Assembly (NCBI GenBank): GCA_900312665.1 | Contig: ONZQ02000015.1 | Coordinates: 186,001-250,000, forward strand | Length of the DNA: 64,000 nt | Reading direction: 5' to 3' | From: Cephalotrichum gorgonifer | Lineage: Eukaryota; Ascomycota; Sordariomycetes; Microascales; Microascaceae | In this document: positions 43,537-55,517 of the stretch, piece by piece | How positions within the stretch are numbered: position 1 is the first letter of the stretch | Layout: each line of letters opens with the position of its first letter | Program-made: the position numbers and the translations under genes | Notes under the pieces: generated by a model | What the model saw: only the letters and a program-made list of their open reading frames with translations | What the model was told of the DNA's origin: nothing | The model's database searches: none

Positions 43537-46440
43537 TCATAGGTCAAATGACCCATCCAGCCTCAAGTCCAGCACACTGGCACCCACATGCACCCTGACC
43601 GAACCCTCGCTCAGCTTCCACTTCTGCGCGACGACATCCCAGTCGCTGAGGTCCCGCCGGTTCAGCTCCATGACGACTTTCCGGGTCTCGCCGGGAGCGA
43701 GGTCCACCTTGTCGAACCCCCTGAGCCACAGGCCACCGTCGGTGCGCTCCACGTACAGCTGAACGACCTCCTGCCCGCGCACGCTGCCGGTATTGGTGAT
43801 GTCGGCCGTGATCTTTACCAGGGTGTCCCAGAGGTCGAGCGGCCCGCCAGGGAGGACTTTGCCGGTGGGGTAAGGCTTTGAGCGTCTGTCCCCGGTCACC
43901 CGGATGCCCAGATTCCTGAATTCAAAGGTGGTGTACGAGAGGCCGAAGCCGAACTCATAGCGGGGCCTGACGGAGCGCGCCGCAAAGTCGCGGTAGTCGA
44001 TGAAGGCCCCTTCCTCAAAATTGCTCTGCGGGAACATCTCGTAGTCGCCCTCGGGCATCGAAGGGCGGAGGAGGTTGCCGTAGTCGCTCTCCTCCCTGGC
44101 CACGGTGTAGGGGAGTCTGCCGCTGAAGTTCTCGTCTCCATATAGCAGCGCGACGAGGGCCCTGCCGGCGTCCTGGCCCGGCATGTGGGTGTACACGATG
44201 GCCGTGACGTTTGGGTGATCGGCGAAGCGGTCGACGAGGCGGGTGCCGACGTTCTGGATCACGACCACTGTGTTTGAGCACTGATCGGCCACGCTGTTCA
44301 CGAGGCTATCGGAGCGCTCATCGGCGAGTGTCGCCCGGTCGAAGACTTCAGAGCCGAACGCGTTGATAACCACGATGCAGACGTCTGGGTCTGCGGCGAC
44401 CTGGGGAGCCCAAGACTCGAAGTCCCATGATAGCACGCTGTGGTCCTCGTAGGCTCGCTGGCTCAGGGCCTCGAAGGGAGTCGAGATGTAGGCAGGGGCG
44501 TTGGCGCCGGACCCTCCCCCACTAACAATCGTGCCATTCTGCGCGATGGGCGTCGCCGGACCGCGGAAACCCTCGTATACGGCCAGGAGGAAATCGGTGG
44601 CGTTAGCCGCTTGGAATCCGGCGGACCACCCCGTCGAGGCACCTGAGGGGCCGGAGAGGTTCGGTGCCTTGGCGCCGTAGCCGAACAGATTGATGACCTC
44701 GGGTTTCTTCAGGGGAAGGGCGCCATCATTCTTGACTAGGACGTGTCCTTGAACGGCACCCTGGAAGAGGGTATTCTTCGAGGCGGGGTCCCTAGCATTG
44801 ACACGCTTGTGGGGTGCCTTGAGGTCCTTGGGAAGCCCGACGCCAGGCGGAGGAAAGTCTTGGTCTTGCCCGGCGTAGTACCAAGTCGCAAGTACCCTAG
44901 TAACGTACCTGGCGTCAGAGTGGCAGTACTGGTTGAACCGCTATGAGCGACGGCCTTGGGGGCAGAGGGACATACCGTGTCGCCATGTCGTCCAGCCTGG
45001 ACTCCGGAACAGATCCGTTGCGGATGGCGGTGGTGAGGTTGGTGCCCCAAAACGGCGAGTCGGGCATGGCAACGTCGAGACCGGCTAGGGCTGTAGCAAC
45101 CCCGGCATCTGTCGCGGAACGTCGAATTAGCATAAAAAAACCGTTGCCGGTTACGATCGTATACGGATGAAAGTACCACATACGCTGCGCATTCCAGTCT
45201 GTGACTACAAACCCTTGAAATCCGAGTTCCGTCTTGAGTAAGCCATTGAGAGTCTTGCTGTTTGCACAGCCATACGAGTTGTTCACGCGCTGATAGCTAC
45301 CGCATGACCAAGCATCAGCTCAATACCAATCCTGGCCTGTTTCGCCTTAATAGTGGTAAAATTTGAAACTTACCTGCACATGATGTTCCCGGTACCAGCT
45401 CTGACGGCATCTTGAAAGGGCCTGGGTTCTCTGCTGTTAGTTTGTTTCTCTTCTACCCCCTCTAACACTTTATCATGACGGTGCCGAGTCGAGGACAGAC
45501 CAAAGATACAGCTCATGCATTGTCTTATCATCGACGTTGGAAGAAATCGCTTCAACCTCGCCCTGTGGAATGCGCGAGGTCTCCTGCTCGTTAAGTATGT
45601 AGTGCTTCGCGCTGGTGATGACCCCGACGGATCTGGCACCTTTCACAGTTTCAGCGCCCAGAACGCCAGCTAGGTAAGGGTCTACCGAGAAGCCCTCCCA
45701 CAGTCTGCCGTTGGTGACGACTCTCCCGGCTGCCCCGATCGCTACAAACCATGCGTTAGTATTTTAAAGAAGAATGTGGAAGGCGGATGCGACTTACCTG
45801 GACCGAGGGCAACGTTGGCGCCCTTGGCCTTGAATTCCTTGTGCATGAACTCGGATCTCTCCTTAGCCAGGTCCTTGTTCCAGCTGCCAGGCGTCGCTTA
45901 GTATGATCTAGTGCTCTCATTTCTTCCTGCCAGAGGCTTGCTCACCTGGCCCCGACACTGATGCCAGAGGCGTAGGCATTGACCAGGTTGGTCGCGCGCA
46001 CTCCTTGGCCGGCATCTTGAAAACACATTCCCGGAAAGCCTACTCGCTCAATTGGGGGAATGTTGCCACCACAGCCATTGTTAATGGTCCGGACACCGGC
46101 CGTCAGCTTAGTCTAGCAGTTACTGTCAGTATGGTGATGTCAGGTGGCCGGCTGTCGAGCCCAGGGCAATATTAATGCTGCGTACCTTCTCGTCAATGGA
46201 CAATTTTGAGACCAATTTCTTTGCTTTGGCATATGGGGCTTTCCAGTCTCCCAATCCAGCCCCCTCAGCTACAGAAGGACGCTATTGTCAGCACCTACGC
46301 TGTGAGTCCAATTGCAACACGAGGATTTCGCGGCACCCACGGGAGGGGTACACAGGGGGGCTTTGCCCATAGAAGTGCGTGTCAGAGATGATTTTCTGAG
46401 CACTGGCGAGGCCGAAGAGAAATATCATGAGTAGCTTCAT
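43537..46440 (-). CDS. Secreted GH3 beta-glucosidase
   Basis: Nine exons: 46341-46440, 46186-46268, 45946-46106, 45798-45883, 45501-45741, 45374-45421, 45184-45296, 44976-45108 and 43537-44908; 778 residues, all joins in frame. Signal peptide MKLLMIFLFGLASA. GH3 motifs: FPGMCFQDAGQGVRATN, GANVALGP, GRLWEGFSVDPYLAG, SAKHYILNEQE, SYQRVNNSYGC and the nucleophile Asp in GFVVTDWNAQ-HAG (about residue 270). The C-terminal domain has the usual PGQDAG, FGFGLSYTTFE and a fibronectin-III-like end. Removes terminal beta-glucose outside the cell. One donor is GTCTGT, but the spliced LYLW-PFQDAVRAG matches the family. A CCGGGCCGG site is upstream at 47084. Confidence 0.95.
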
Positions 46441-47562
46441 TATGGCGGAGTTGTGCGAGCGGTACGTTCCTTTGGTTCCTCCACGTGTCATGCCCCGTTG
46501 AGCTGAAGGGGGGAGTAGGACTTGTGCGTCAATTCAAGACGCATATAACGGTCGTATAAGAAACTTTTCGCCAATAGATGAGCCTGCTGGGTTGTGGGAG
46601 CGCGGGAGGGGTCTAAAGAGACGCGTGTACCCGGCCAATCCTAGGTAGCCCCCAGTATACCAACGGTAGGCAGCTTCGTGTCAAGAAGGAATAACAGCAA
46701 TAACATGTCGTGGAAGCATTCCGCTCGGGCACTTCTATACCGAAATCAACAGTGGCGCCTTCTCGCCTCCTCGGATAGTCTTCGACAGGCGTAATGGTGA
46801 CTTATTGCCGGATGCCTGTTTTTTTTTTCGCTGCAGAGGCATGTCAGACGCACTCGAAGGATGGCCCGGTGCTTCCCGGACTAAAAAGAACAGGCAATAC
46901 CATATCCTTGAGTGACACCGTCCCTGTAACACCGTGCTGAGTTTTTCCGGTTAGCTGTAGAAGATTGAACCTCAGGCGTGAGGCCGAGGAGCAACATCCA
47001 GTGCTCCTACCTTCGAATTGAAATGAGAGCCGGGGAGGCGAACCGGTTGTCAATGTGAGCCAGCTTCCGGAAAGTGGGTCTATCCGGGCCGGTAGTGCGC
47101 CCCACCCAGTCGGCAATGCCCCGCAGAACCACGCTCTTCCCCGCAAGGGAGCACGAGACGAAGCGGGGGATTAGCATGCAGTATTGCCTCCGGCAGGATA
47201 CCGTAGCTGTCTGATTGCTAACCCCCAGCCATCCCTGGACAGCGACATGAGAGATCTCTCGGAAGCGGCCGGCCTGTGCTGGAGAAGATTTTAGAGCCGA
47301 GGATCACTTCGCCTTGAGCCGTCCACTTAGATGATCAGAAACGCACAAGCCAAGCTCGTTCCCGCAAATGTAGAGGCCCCAGCACCAGCAGTGATCCCCG
47401 CAGTAGCTTATCAAGCCAAGCCCACGCGGATAGATACGTTGCCTGGCGGCGTCGATGATCACGACACATGCCAGAAACATTACATTAGAATTACGGTATG
47501 CACACTGGTCCTAACAACGGACATGTAATTAATATCTCATAAATGACTTGACATGACTCGCT
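46441..47562. promoter_or_regulatory. Intergenic, 1.1 kb, with one CCGGGCCGG site
   Basis: Upstream of GH3 and 3' flank of the rhamnosidase. Site at 47084-47092. No convincing ORF. Confidence 0.5.
47084..47092 (+). promoter_or_regulatory. CCGGGCCGG site
   Basis: Context TATCCGGGCCGGTAGTGCG, sharing the longer CCGGGCCGGTAG with the sites at 54521 and 59083. About 640 bp upstream of the secreted GH3 start. Confidence 0.5.
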
Positions 47563-50336
47563 TCAAGATATCCTCGACCTGAATGTGTATACACCACTGC
47601 CAACCACCTTGTTGCTTCCGACGTCTTTGCCGGGTAGGATGACCTCAGCCACCGTGTTGGGGGGCACATCAACGTCTAGGACGAAGTGATTGCGATCCAT
47701 CCGCCAGCTGGCAGATATCTTCCCGTAGGGGGTCTGGTAGGTGGTCTCGGCCGATCGGACCGGGCCGCCAGGGATGGGGCGCACCCTGAAGCGCTTCCAG
47801 CCGGGCGCGATTGGTTCTAGACCGCCCACCGTGCCGTGTATCCAGCTCGCGACCGAGCCGGCGGAGTAATGATTGAAAGAAGTCATCTCCCCGGGGTTGA
47901 GGCTGCCGCTCGGCAACATGCTGTCCCAGCGCTCCCAGGTTGTGGTGGCGCCCATACCTACCTGGTAGAGCCACGACGGCATTTCCGTCTGGAACAGCAT
48001 CTTGTAGAACGTGTCAGACAGGCCGTACTCGGTCAGGGTATGACCGATGAGGTGCGTGCCCGCGAAGCCTGTGCCAATCTTGAAATGGTTCGCGGCGATC
48101 TTGTCTTCCAGCCTCTTCGCAGCCGCCTCCGCATGTTGCGGCTCCGAGAAGAGGGAGAAGCGCAAAGGGAGGACCAAGCCCGTCTGCGTCTCGTATGCGA
48201 CGGTGCCGTTGCCATGGGTCCAAGCCTCTTGGAATGCAACGGTCAGGTTGGACGCCCATGCGCCGTAGTACTCGGCGTCGTCAGTAAACTCTAGCGCCGC
48301 GGCAACGCGCCCTAGAAGCCTGGTGACGTAGATAAGGTAGGCATCGGCGACGTAGACCGGGGAGGTGGTCGCTGCGCCGGGATCGTCAGGGGGGGCTGCG
48401 GGATCCAGCCAGTCGCCGTACTGGAAAGCATCTCTCTTCCATAGGCCACTGTCGATCCGGGGGACGCCACGGTCTATCCAGCTCTTGGCACACTGGTATT
48501 GGGATCGCAGCAGTTCTGCATCACCTGTTGACATCCACACGTCCCACGGGATCGAGACCACGGAATCCGACCAGAGGGTAAGGGGCACAAGCAGAGCTTG
48601 CAATGCAGTCGGAGGAGCTGGGACTACCGCAGGAGGAACTCCTAATGTTACAAATAAGCATCGGGTCTTCTGGGGAGAGCCCGGATTGGGTTCGAGAGCT
48701 AATGGTGAGGGAACTGACGTACCGTTGACCTGCTCAGAACAGACGTCCTTCATCCAGGCCCTCCAGAAACCTGACGTGTCGTAAAGAAAGTTTGCTGTCG
48801 TGCTAAATGTGTGTGCATCACCTGTCCACCCTAGTCTCTCATCTCTCTGCGGGCAGTCTGTCGGCACACCCATGAAATTGGACTTCATGCTCCACCGAAT
48901 ATTGTCATGAAGCTTGTTCAGTATAGGCGAGGATGAGGACTCGAACGAGCCAGTCTCCCGCATATCACTATGTATCGCAATTCCAGTGACAGACTTGCTA
49001 TTCAGCTTGGTAGATTTATGCGGCCACCCGTCGACCTGGACATATCGGAACCCGTGGTAGGTGAACGAAGGTTCCCAGGTCTCGACACCACCGCCGGAGA
49101 GGATTACTGTATCGGTCTGCTTGGCAGTTCGTAGTGGGCGCGTGGCAACCTCGCCATTCTCAAGAACTGCATAGTTTTCTCAGCAACGCTAGTCTCTGGT
49201 TACCAGAGGCGTGACTCACCTTCGACGTGAACCAATGTGATGTTAGTTCCCTTGGGCCCCTTCACTCGCAGCCGAAGCCAACCGGCAAAGTTTTGACCAA
49301 AATCCAGGACTGTCTTGCCAGAAGGAGTCGTGAGAACCTGTTGCAGCTCGACTGTCTCGACGCGACGAATCGGCGGGCCGTCGGGCGCAGCAAGGACCTG
49401 GAGCGACGAATTTGTCTCGACGGTGGGGACCCATTTGGAATCTTTCGATGACTTGAAACCTGGACTCGACCATTCTTTCTGTGTCTTTCTGAAGTCGTAC
49501 ACCTCTCCGTCGTAGATCTCCGAGGCTTGGATGGCTCCGTACCCCGACTCCCAGGAGCTGTCGGTGCGGACGACTCGCCTCACCCCATCTTTATCCTCAA
49601 CGACAAGAAGTGCCAGGAGCTCTAGCTTTTTGCCCCAGAGATTCTTGCCCTTCGGACCGATCCTGCCGGCATACCACCCCTCGCCTATCTGGACACCGAT
49701 GACATTCTCGCCAGCGCGGAGGAGGTCGGTTACGGCGAACGTGCTGTACTGGAGCCGATGTTGATACGACTGCCACCCCGGAGCCAGCACCTCCTCACCG
49801 ACCCGTTGACCATTAATCTCAGCGGAGAATAGCCCTCGCGCCGTGATGTATAGTCGTGCGCGGGCCACTTTACGGGGCAGTTTGAAGGACTTGCGGAAAA
49901 GAATCGGCTGCCGTGTGCGGTTCTGGTGGTATATCTCCTGCTCGGCGGAGACGAAAACGGCCCCTTCCCATGCGTCTTCGTTCAGTAAGCCAGCCTCAAC
50001 TTGGTAGACGTCCGACCACGGCGTCTGGGCCTCCTCAAAGCCGTTACCACCGAAGGACCGCGCCCGGACCCTGGCCGACTCGCCCGAGCTCAGCGGGGTG
50101 GATGGCCAGGGAACAAGGGATGATTCGGAAGAGTTGACGAAGAATATCTCGGGCTCGGAGCCATGATCGCGAGTGATTTCCAGGCCGTAGCTGCTTTGTG
50201 TCCAGTTCTGAATCTTGTGGGGCTGGCCTTCGAAGGCCCATGAGATACGGGGTGATGCCTCCCCAATGCCAAGGGCCGTTACGTGGTGCTCAAAAGCCAC
50301 ATGCTGTAGAGCGAACGAGGAGGTTGATAGGGCCAT
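47563..50336 (-). CDS. GH78 alpha-L-rhamnosidase
   Basis: Three exons: 49220-50336, 48723-49166 and 47563-48641; 879 residues from the ATG at 50336. An upstream in-frame ATG at 50432 would add 32 residues and a weak hydrophobic stretch. The TATAAG at about 50463 sits only about 30 bp before that ATG, and intracellular GH78 enzymes start shortly before the FEHH..ALGIGEASPRISW motif, so 50336 is preferred. Other motifs: GRIGPKGKNLWG, FRYVQVDGWP, PTDCPQRDERLGWTGDAHTF (with catalytic acid region), FQYGDWLDP, GWKRFRVRP. Releases terminal L-rhamnose from flavonoid glycosides or rhamnogalacturonan. The second intron (48642-48722) is 81 bp, in frame and without a stop. Confidence 0.93.
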
Positions 50337-51094
50337 AGCGAAAGTGGCCAACACAAACTGCCCACAGGGGTGCGAGAGAGTCAGCGTCAACTTGGACGGT
50401 TGAAAGCGTTCCAAGTTCGCGAAGTGGCTCATCGGGAAAAAAAACGGCACGTAATAAACACCCTTATAAATTTAGCTCTTCCCTCCCGTTCCACATCCAA
50501 ACTACCCCGGGTGGGCCCTAGGGTAGTAATCTCCACGTAGGTTCACCAGGTGGGGCCGGAGAGACGTTGGAACCCACGTCGGCGGCGATGTCCCTCCTTC
50601 CGGAAGCAGAGCCCCACAGCCGGCCCGGTTCCCCGGCGCAGAGAACCAACTGTGAGCCTGGTTCGACATATCGTTCGCCGGACTCCGCAAATCCGGGCAG
50701 CCTCAATGTAGCGCCGCATATCCCACACCCCTCCGGAAGTCACGCACAGATATTCGTCTGGCTTGGGCTGTCCTTCACTCAGGGGCTCCCGGCGGTGTGC
50801 CCAGGGTGCCAATATACCTGGAAAGGCAATGATTACCTGCTACCGGACCGAGCCTACCTCAAGGGAAGGGGGACTTGCCCTTTCAATGTGACATCCTCCG
50901 GGTGGGTGTCACCGACCAGTCACAAACCGACTCCCGGGTCAGGGGAACAGAACGTTCAAGATGGGCAACGACCCCCGAATTATTGGGTTCTGGCATCTGT
51001 AGTTGGTTTGTACTCCATACGCCGACCCTTCCAACAGGCGCCAAGAACGCAACAACACAACAACGCAACATTCCCAGTGACACCGCTGATAGCC
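50337..51094. promoter_or_regulatory. Divergent promoter of GH78 and feruloyl esterase
   Basis: 758 bp with several CGG/CCG-rich blocks (CTCCGGA, TCCGGAAG, CGCCGG) and CCGGCCCGG at 50620-50628. TATAAG for the rhamnosidase is at about 50463-50468 on the minus strand. Confidence 0.55.
50620..50628 (-). promoter_or_regulatory. CCGGGCCGG site
   Basis: Lies between the divergent GH78 and feruloyl esterase genes. Minus-strand context AACCGGGCCGGCTG. Confidence 0.5.
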
Positions 51095-52700
51095 ATGGTC
51101 TCATTGTGGCGGTGGTCCGCAGGTCTTGCGGTACTCGCCTTCCGCGGCATCGGACAAGCCGCCTACCAAGGCGGCAGCCCCGTCATCTCGTGCGATTCAA
51201 TCCCCGAGCCAACGGTGCCTGGCGCCGAAATCCTCTTGATGACCCGCGATCTCCGCCTAGAATGGAAAGGCCTGGTGTACGACCCCTCCACTGGAAACTT
51301 TACTCTCAGCCCGCCGTTGAGCGTCTGCACCGTGAACGTTACTTTGACGCACCCGGGAGCCGGAGACGAGGTCAATGTCTGGGTATGGCTCCCCACGAAT
51401 GGGTGGAACGGCCGCTTCCAAGGCGTGGGAGGTGGGGGGTGGCAGGCTGGGACCTACGGATTCTCCAGCCTGGGCCTGTCGGCGTTGCAGGGCTACGCTG
51501 CCGCCTCGACGGACGGCAGTAACCTCTTCCGCCAGGACGGCCTGGACCAGGCCTTGTTTCTGGAACCGAGTGCTTGACCTTGAGCGCATCGCCGACTTTT
51601 CTTACCGCAGCCTCCACGAGCTGGCGGTCGTCGGCAAGGCGGTGACGGCCAGCTTCTACGGAGCCTCGTCCTTCCGCTCATACTGGAATGGCTGCTCTCA
51701 GGGAGGGCGACAGGGGTTCATGATTGCACAGCGGTATCCCGACGATTTTGACGGCATCATGGCTAATGCTCCGGCCCTGTCCTGGCCAAATCTAGCCTTG
51801 GCTCTTGCTTGGGGAAGGCACGTTCTGAGGGTACTTGACTGGCGCCCTTCCATGTGCGTTATGCAGGCGTTCAAGCTCAGAAGCACTGAGGCTTGCGATG
51901 CTCTCGATGGCGTAAAGGATGGTGTCATCTCGGATCCGTCTGCATGCCGGTTCGACCCGACGGATCTGGTCGGCCAAAAGGTCGACTGCGGCCTGGAAGG
52001 CAAGAAGAAAGTTACACGCAAGGATGCCCAGGTGGCAGCTATGATCCGCGCCGGGCCCAAGTCAACAGAAGGCATCTCTCTCTGGGACGGCTACGACTGG
52101 GGCACCGATTACATTGGCCTCCTGCCCGCAGAACTAAGCGGCGTACCCGACTCCATCGACCTCCTTACCGCCGTCTGGATCCAGTACTTCCTTGAGAAGG
52201 ACCCCGACTTTGATCTATCCCATCTCACTACGGTCGAGCAGTTTACCGACTTGTTTGCGTCGGCTTATGGCGAGTGGGGGGGTCTCATCGGCACCGACCT
52301 GCCCGATCTCTCGCGCTTCCGGGACGCAGGTGGCAAGCTTATGAGCTGGCACGGCACCGCCGATGAACTTATTCCGGCGAACAATTCCATTCGTTATCGG
52401 AAGCAGGTTGAAGGCGTGATGGGGGGTGGCGGGCTCGTCGATGACTTCTATAAGTTTTATGTGGCTCCCGGCGCCGGCCACTGCTCCGGGGGGCCCGGGG
52501 CCCACCCACAGGATTTCATGAAGAAGTTGGAGGCCTGGGTCGAGGAGAATGAGAGACCCGACGTCCTCGGCGGCAAGATGAAGAACCTCGAAGGCAAGGA
52601 CGTCGAGAGGATTATTTGCCCTTTCCCATCGCTCGCGCGATACGACGGCACGTCTGATCCGGACAAGGCCTCCAGCTACGAGTGCGAGAAATCTTACTAG
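51095..52700 (+). pseudogene. Tannase/feruloyl esterase, interrupted by a one-base frameshift
   Basis: A signal peptide (MVSLWRWSAGLAVLAFRGIGQA) starts at 51095. Frame one covers residues to DGLDQALFLEPSA and stops at TGA 51577-51579. The rest of the protein continues in another frame from DLERIADFSYRSLHELAVVGKA to the stop at 52698-52700. Together the two parts make a full-length member of about 535 residues. The family CS-D-HC motif is intact: GCSQGGRQG (nucleophile), SWHGTADELIP (Asp) and GAGHCSGG (His). No intron fits the change; removal of one T near 51577 would restore the frame. So either a recent inactivating mutation or a sequence error. Would release phenolic acids or gallate from plant esters outside the cell. 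Confidence 0.8.
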
Positions 52701-53013
52701 AGAAATTCTTCATCGAGTGGCGATAGAGCGGCATCTGCTTAACGGACGCGCTTGGGAGGATGGCTAGGAGATGCGGTTTGAAGGTGTGGAGGGCATCATG
52801 GGTATGTAGGAGTTTGCCTTTAATTAAAGGTCACAGCTTTGTACTCTAAATTTACTGTAGCCTCATAAGAATAGCTGGATGTTGGTTAACTATTCGCAGC
52901 AGACCAGTAGCTAATCGCTAAGTGCTAGACAAGTTTCACACGGGGGAAAGAGCTCAAGGTCTGCAAGGAAAAGTGGATAGAGCAAGCTTCGCTCGACATT
53001 ACTCAAGAGTGGG
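52701..53013. other. Intergenic, 313 bp
   Basis: Convergent 3' region of the esterase and the epimerase gene; nothing recognised. Confidence 0.5.
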
Positions 53014-53928
53014 CTACCTATTGGATACAGGGAAGTACTTCCGCCAATCGTGACTTTCCACAAATCCAAGGAAGGACTTTATCTTCTCGTTGGTGATGGG
53101 AGCTTCATAACCCTGCAAAGGTCGAGTAATCGGGGTATCTGGAGCCTCGCGTTTCAGGAGCTCCTCCGTCGGCACGCCCGCTGTGTTCGAATTATTGACC
53201 GCGTTGAAGACCTGTAATCCCAGACCGTCCTTCTCAACGGCCAACTCGAACATTCTCGATAGGTCACGGATGTCGGTGTACGACCATCCATGCACCTTCC
53301 ACCGGCTCGGCTCCGACACGTACGAGCTGAAGGCGGGCACGTAATCATCTGCGGCCACGACGGCACCGATTCTCAGAACGTAAATGTCGACGCCAAATCT
53401 CTCAGCGAAGGCCTTGGCGATGTTTTCAATGCACAGCTTTGAGAGGGAGTAGGCATCCGTCGGCCTCAGCTCGGTGGTCTCATCGACTGGGAAGTGGGGG
53501 AAGTCCCTGTCGCCCTCGGCGTAAGTGACGCCATACACGCAGATGGAGCTGGCGACTAGGATCTTCCTGACGCCAAGCTTGCATGCGGCCTCCAGAAGGT
53601 TGTAGGTGCTCGAGACATTGGTCTTGAAGCACTCGTCGTCGGTGACGATGAGATTCCTGGCATAGCCGGCTAGATGGAGGACGACGTCTGGAGGAGAAGG
53701 TGGTCCCTGCGGAAGCGGCTCCGAGGGGGCAAAGTGCGAGGTGAGGGCACCAAATACCTGGCCACCATTTGTGAGATCGACTTTGAGTGTATGACATCTC
53801 TGATTCTCGTGGCCAGGCGGGTGGGCAATGTCGACGTTGAGCACGGAGTGCCCGCGATCCAGGAGGTGGGAGACTACAGCGAGGCCGACCTTGCCACAGC
53901 CTCCCGTGACAACAATGCGCTGTGCCAT
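53014..53928 (-). CDS. NAD-dependent epimerase/dehydratase (extended SDR)
   Basis: Intronless, 304 residues. N-terminal MAQRIVVTGGCGKVGLAVV has the GxxGxxG nucleotide motif and NVD follows with the Asp typical of NAD preference. The catalytic motif is YSLSK (Tyr, Lys), with SSICVYG upstream for the Ser region. The fold matches the GalE/uronate-dehydrogenase-like group. The short length (about 300) and the AGYARNLIV segment resemble sugar-acid or uronate dehydrogenases. In this cluster, oxidation or epimerisation of a released sugar is plausible but not proven. It shares an upstream region with a divergent Zn2Cys6 gene. Confidence 0.85.
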   Translation of the reverse strand: MAQRIVVTGGCGKVGLAVVSHLLDRGHSVLNVDIAHPPGHENQRCHTLKVDLTNGGQVFGALTSHFAPSEPLPQGPPSPPDVVLHLAGYARNLIVTDDECFKTNVSSTYNLLEAACKLGVRKILVASSICVYGVTYAEGDRDFPHFPVDETTELRPTDAYSLSKLCIENIAKAFAERFGVDIYVLRIGAVVAADDYVPAFSSYVSEPSRWKVHGWSYTDIRDLSRMFELAVEKDGLGLQVFNAVNNSNTAGVPTEELLKREAPDTPITRPLQGYEAPITNEKIKSFLGFVESHDWRKYFPVSNR

Positions 53929-55004
53929 GCCAGACAGAAATTCAGGGATAGACCGAATTCGCGAGACAAAGCATGCGTGCTTCTGGTTTTTCGCAGGAGC
54001 TCCTAGGGCCTATTGGAAGGGGAGCTCGCGGAGGAAGGGTGGTACGAAGGCGAGGTCACAGCGTCGAGTCCAAAAGCCCTACGGAGGGATGTTCCCAGCG
54101 ATAACATGATCTCTGGCCTGGAGAATGTCTCCGAATTCTCGGAACGGTTTTAGCCCTCAATTACGATAGACCCGTATCTTATATCACGAGGCCAAAGATG
54201 TAAACGTGCTAGTGCGTTGTTGGAGTGTCCGGGAGCTTGATAGGGCTAAGAAGATGGGCTAAGGCATGAAGCTGGTTCCAATGACATTCAGCCTGGTTCG
54301 CCTCTCTCTGTCGTCAAATTCCTCGAGGGTAAACTGATAGGTACGGACTACATGCTATCCAGGGCCTCGTCGACTCCACGGCAAGCCCGCACGGGCTGCA
54401 GAATGCCGAGAAACTACTGAAACGCAGTGCCCGTCTAGGTAGCATCGGGCTACCACCAATGGAAACTAGACCGGAGCCTGAGAAGATGGTGGCCATCTTT
54501 GGTCCTGGATGGACCCACGTCCGGGCCGGTAGCGTCGGACCTTTATCTCAGGATCACATTCCGGCCCGACTTGGGGTTTGAAGGCCTTCAATTCCTGTGA
54601 ATTGGTAGAATTGGTAAAAAGAGGATCTTTCGAGGCACCTATCGGCCTGTATCCTCGTCACCAGGCACGCTACTGCATAGGATCAGCACCGCAGAATCGT
54701 TCTGCCAGGGATATCAGACTAGTTGCATTCGCGCTGAGAGTAGTGCGTTCTGGTGTGAGGGATATTGATACAAACACTACACTCGACCCGCCATTCGGTA
54801 TACTTCTCACCGAGAGGTGGATGGGTGTATTCTGGCCGTATTGAAGCCTCATTCCTCCAATATAGGACTTTTGCCCATCCGACCAGAAGAGAAGTATTAG
54901 AATACGTCTGTGTCCTGTCTGCAGTCCTTCTGGCTCCAAGTACAGATTCTTTGAAATCTTGATCACTTTTGGTTCCTGCCCCAAAATACAGGGGAGTAAA
55001 AGAT
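53929..55004. promoter_or_regulatory. Divergent intergenic region of epimerase and Zn2Cys6 gene
   Basis: 1.1 kb without convincing ORF. Holds CCGGGCCGG at 54521-54529 and CCGGCCCGA at 54561-54569 (one mismatch). Confidence 0.5.
54521..54529 (+). promoter_or_regulatory. CCGGGCCGG site (with near-copy at 54561)
   Basis: Context ACGTCCGGGCCGGTAGCGTC. A second, inverted site CCGGCCCGA begins at 54561, 40 bp away. The pair lies about 480 bp before the Zn2Cys6 ATG. Confidence 0.5.
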
Positions 55005-55517
55005 ATGTCAATTCCACCAAGGAAACAGCCCAGGCTGCTGCCACAGTCCACCACGAGAAGCCCGCCTCCGTCTGTCGACGGAGGTGTCCATCGCCAGTCT
55101 CCTAGACCAATACGACCTCTCATAGGGAACCGGAAGAAGCCGTTTCTTCTCCCACGGCGAGCTAAAGTCGCTTGCGTCCATTGCCGGGAGCGGAGAGCCC
55201 GGTGCAACAAGGCCACCAGGCTCAGCCCGTGCACCAACTGCTACCTCGAGGGCCAGGAGTGCCGTATACAGGAGAACCGGGACCAATTGTACGCCTACCC
55301 CACCCAGTATATGTTGCCTAGCGTGCAGCCCCTCCCAAAGCGTGGGAACCCGAGTAGAAAGATACTGACAATATACCCCTTCTTTCCTCTAGGCGCGGCG
55401 GGGATACTGCAGGGCATACCCTGGCTGCAGCTCCTCAAGCCCTACGTATGGACTCTATACGTCATCTCGCATTGCGGAATCTTAAGGTACAGCACCGCAT
55501 GTTACCCTTCGGCGTGA
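55005..55517 (+). CDS. Truncated Zn2Cys6 DNA-binding protein
   Basis: 170 residues from the ATG at 55005 (preceding in-frame codons lack an ATG). After a Pro/Arg-rich N-terminus, residues about 55-87 form a perfect Zn2Cys6 cluster: KVACVHCRERRARC, SPCTNCYLEGQEC. A short basic and aromatic stretch follows and the frame ends. No fungal_trans domain is visible after it. A second open frame (55448-55780) overlaps the end but has no family features, and no splice restoring a long protein was found. Either a DNA-binding-only regulator or, more likely, a remnant. Its place in the cluster would suit a pathway regulator. Confidence 0.6.
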   Translation: MSIPPRKQPRLLPQSTTRSPPPSVDGGVHRQSPRPIRPLIGNRKKPFLLPRRAKVACVHCRERRARCNKATRLSPCTNCYLEGQECRIQENRDQLYAYPTQYMLPSVQPLPKRGNPSRKILTIYPFFPLGAAGILQGIPWLQLLKPYVWTLYVISHCGILRYSTACYPSA

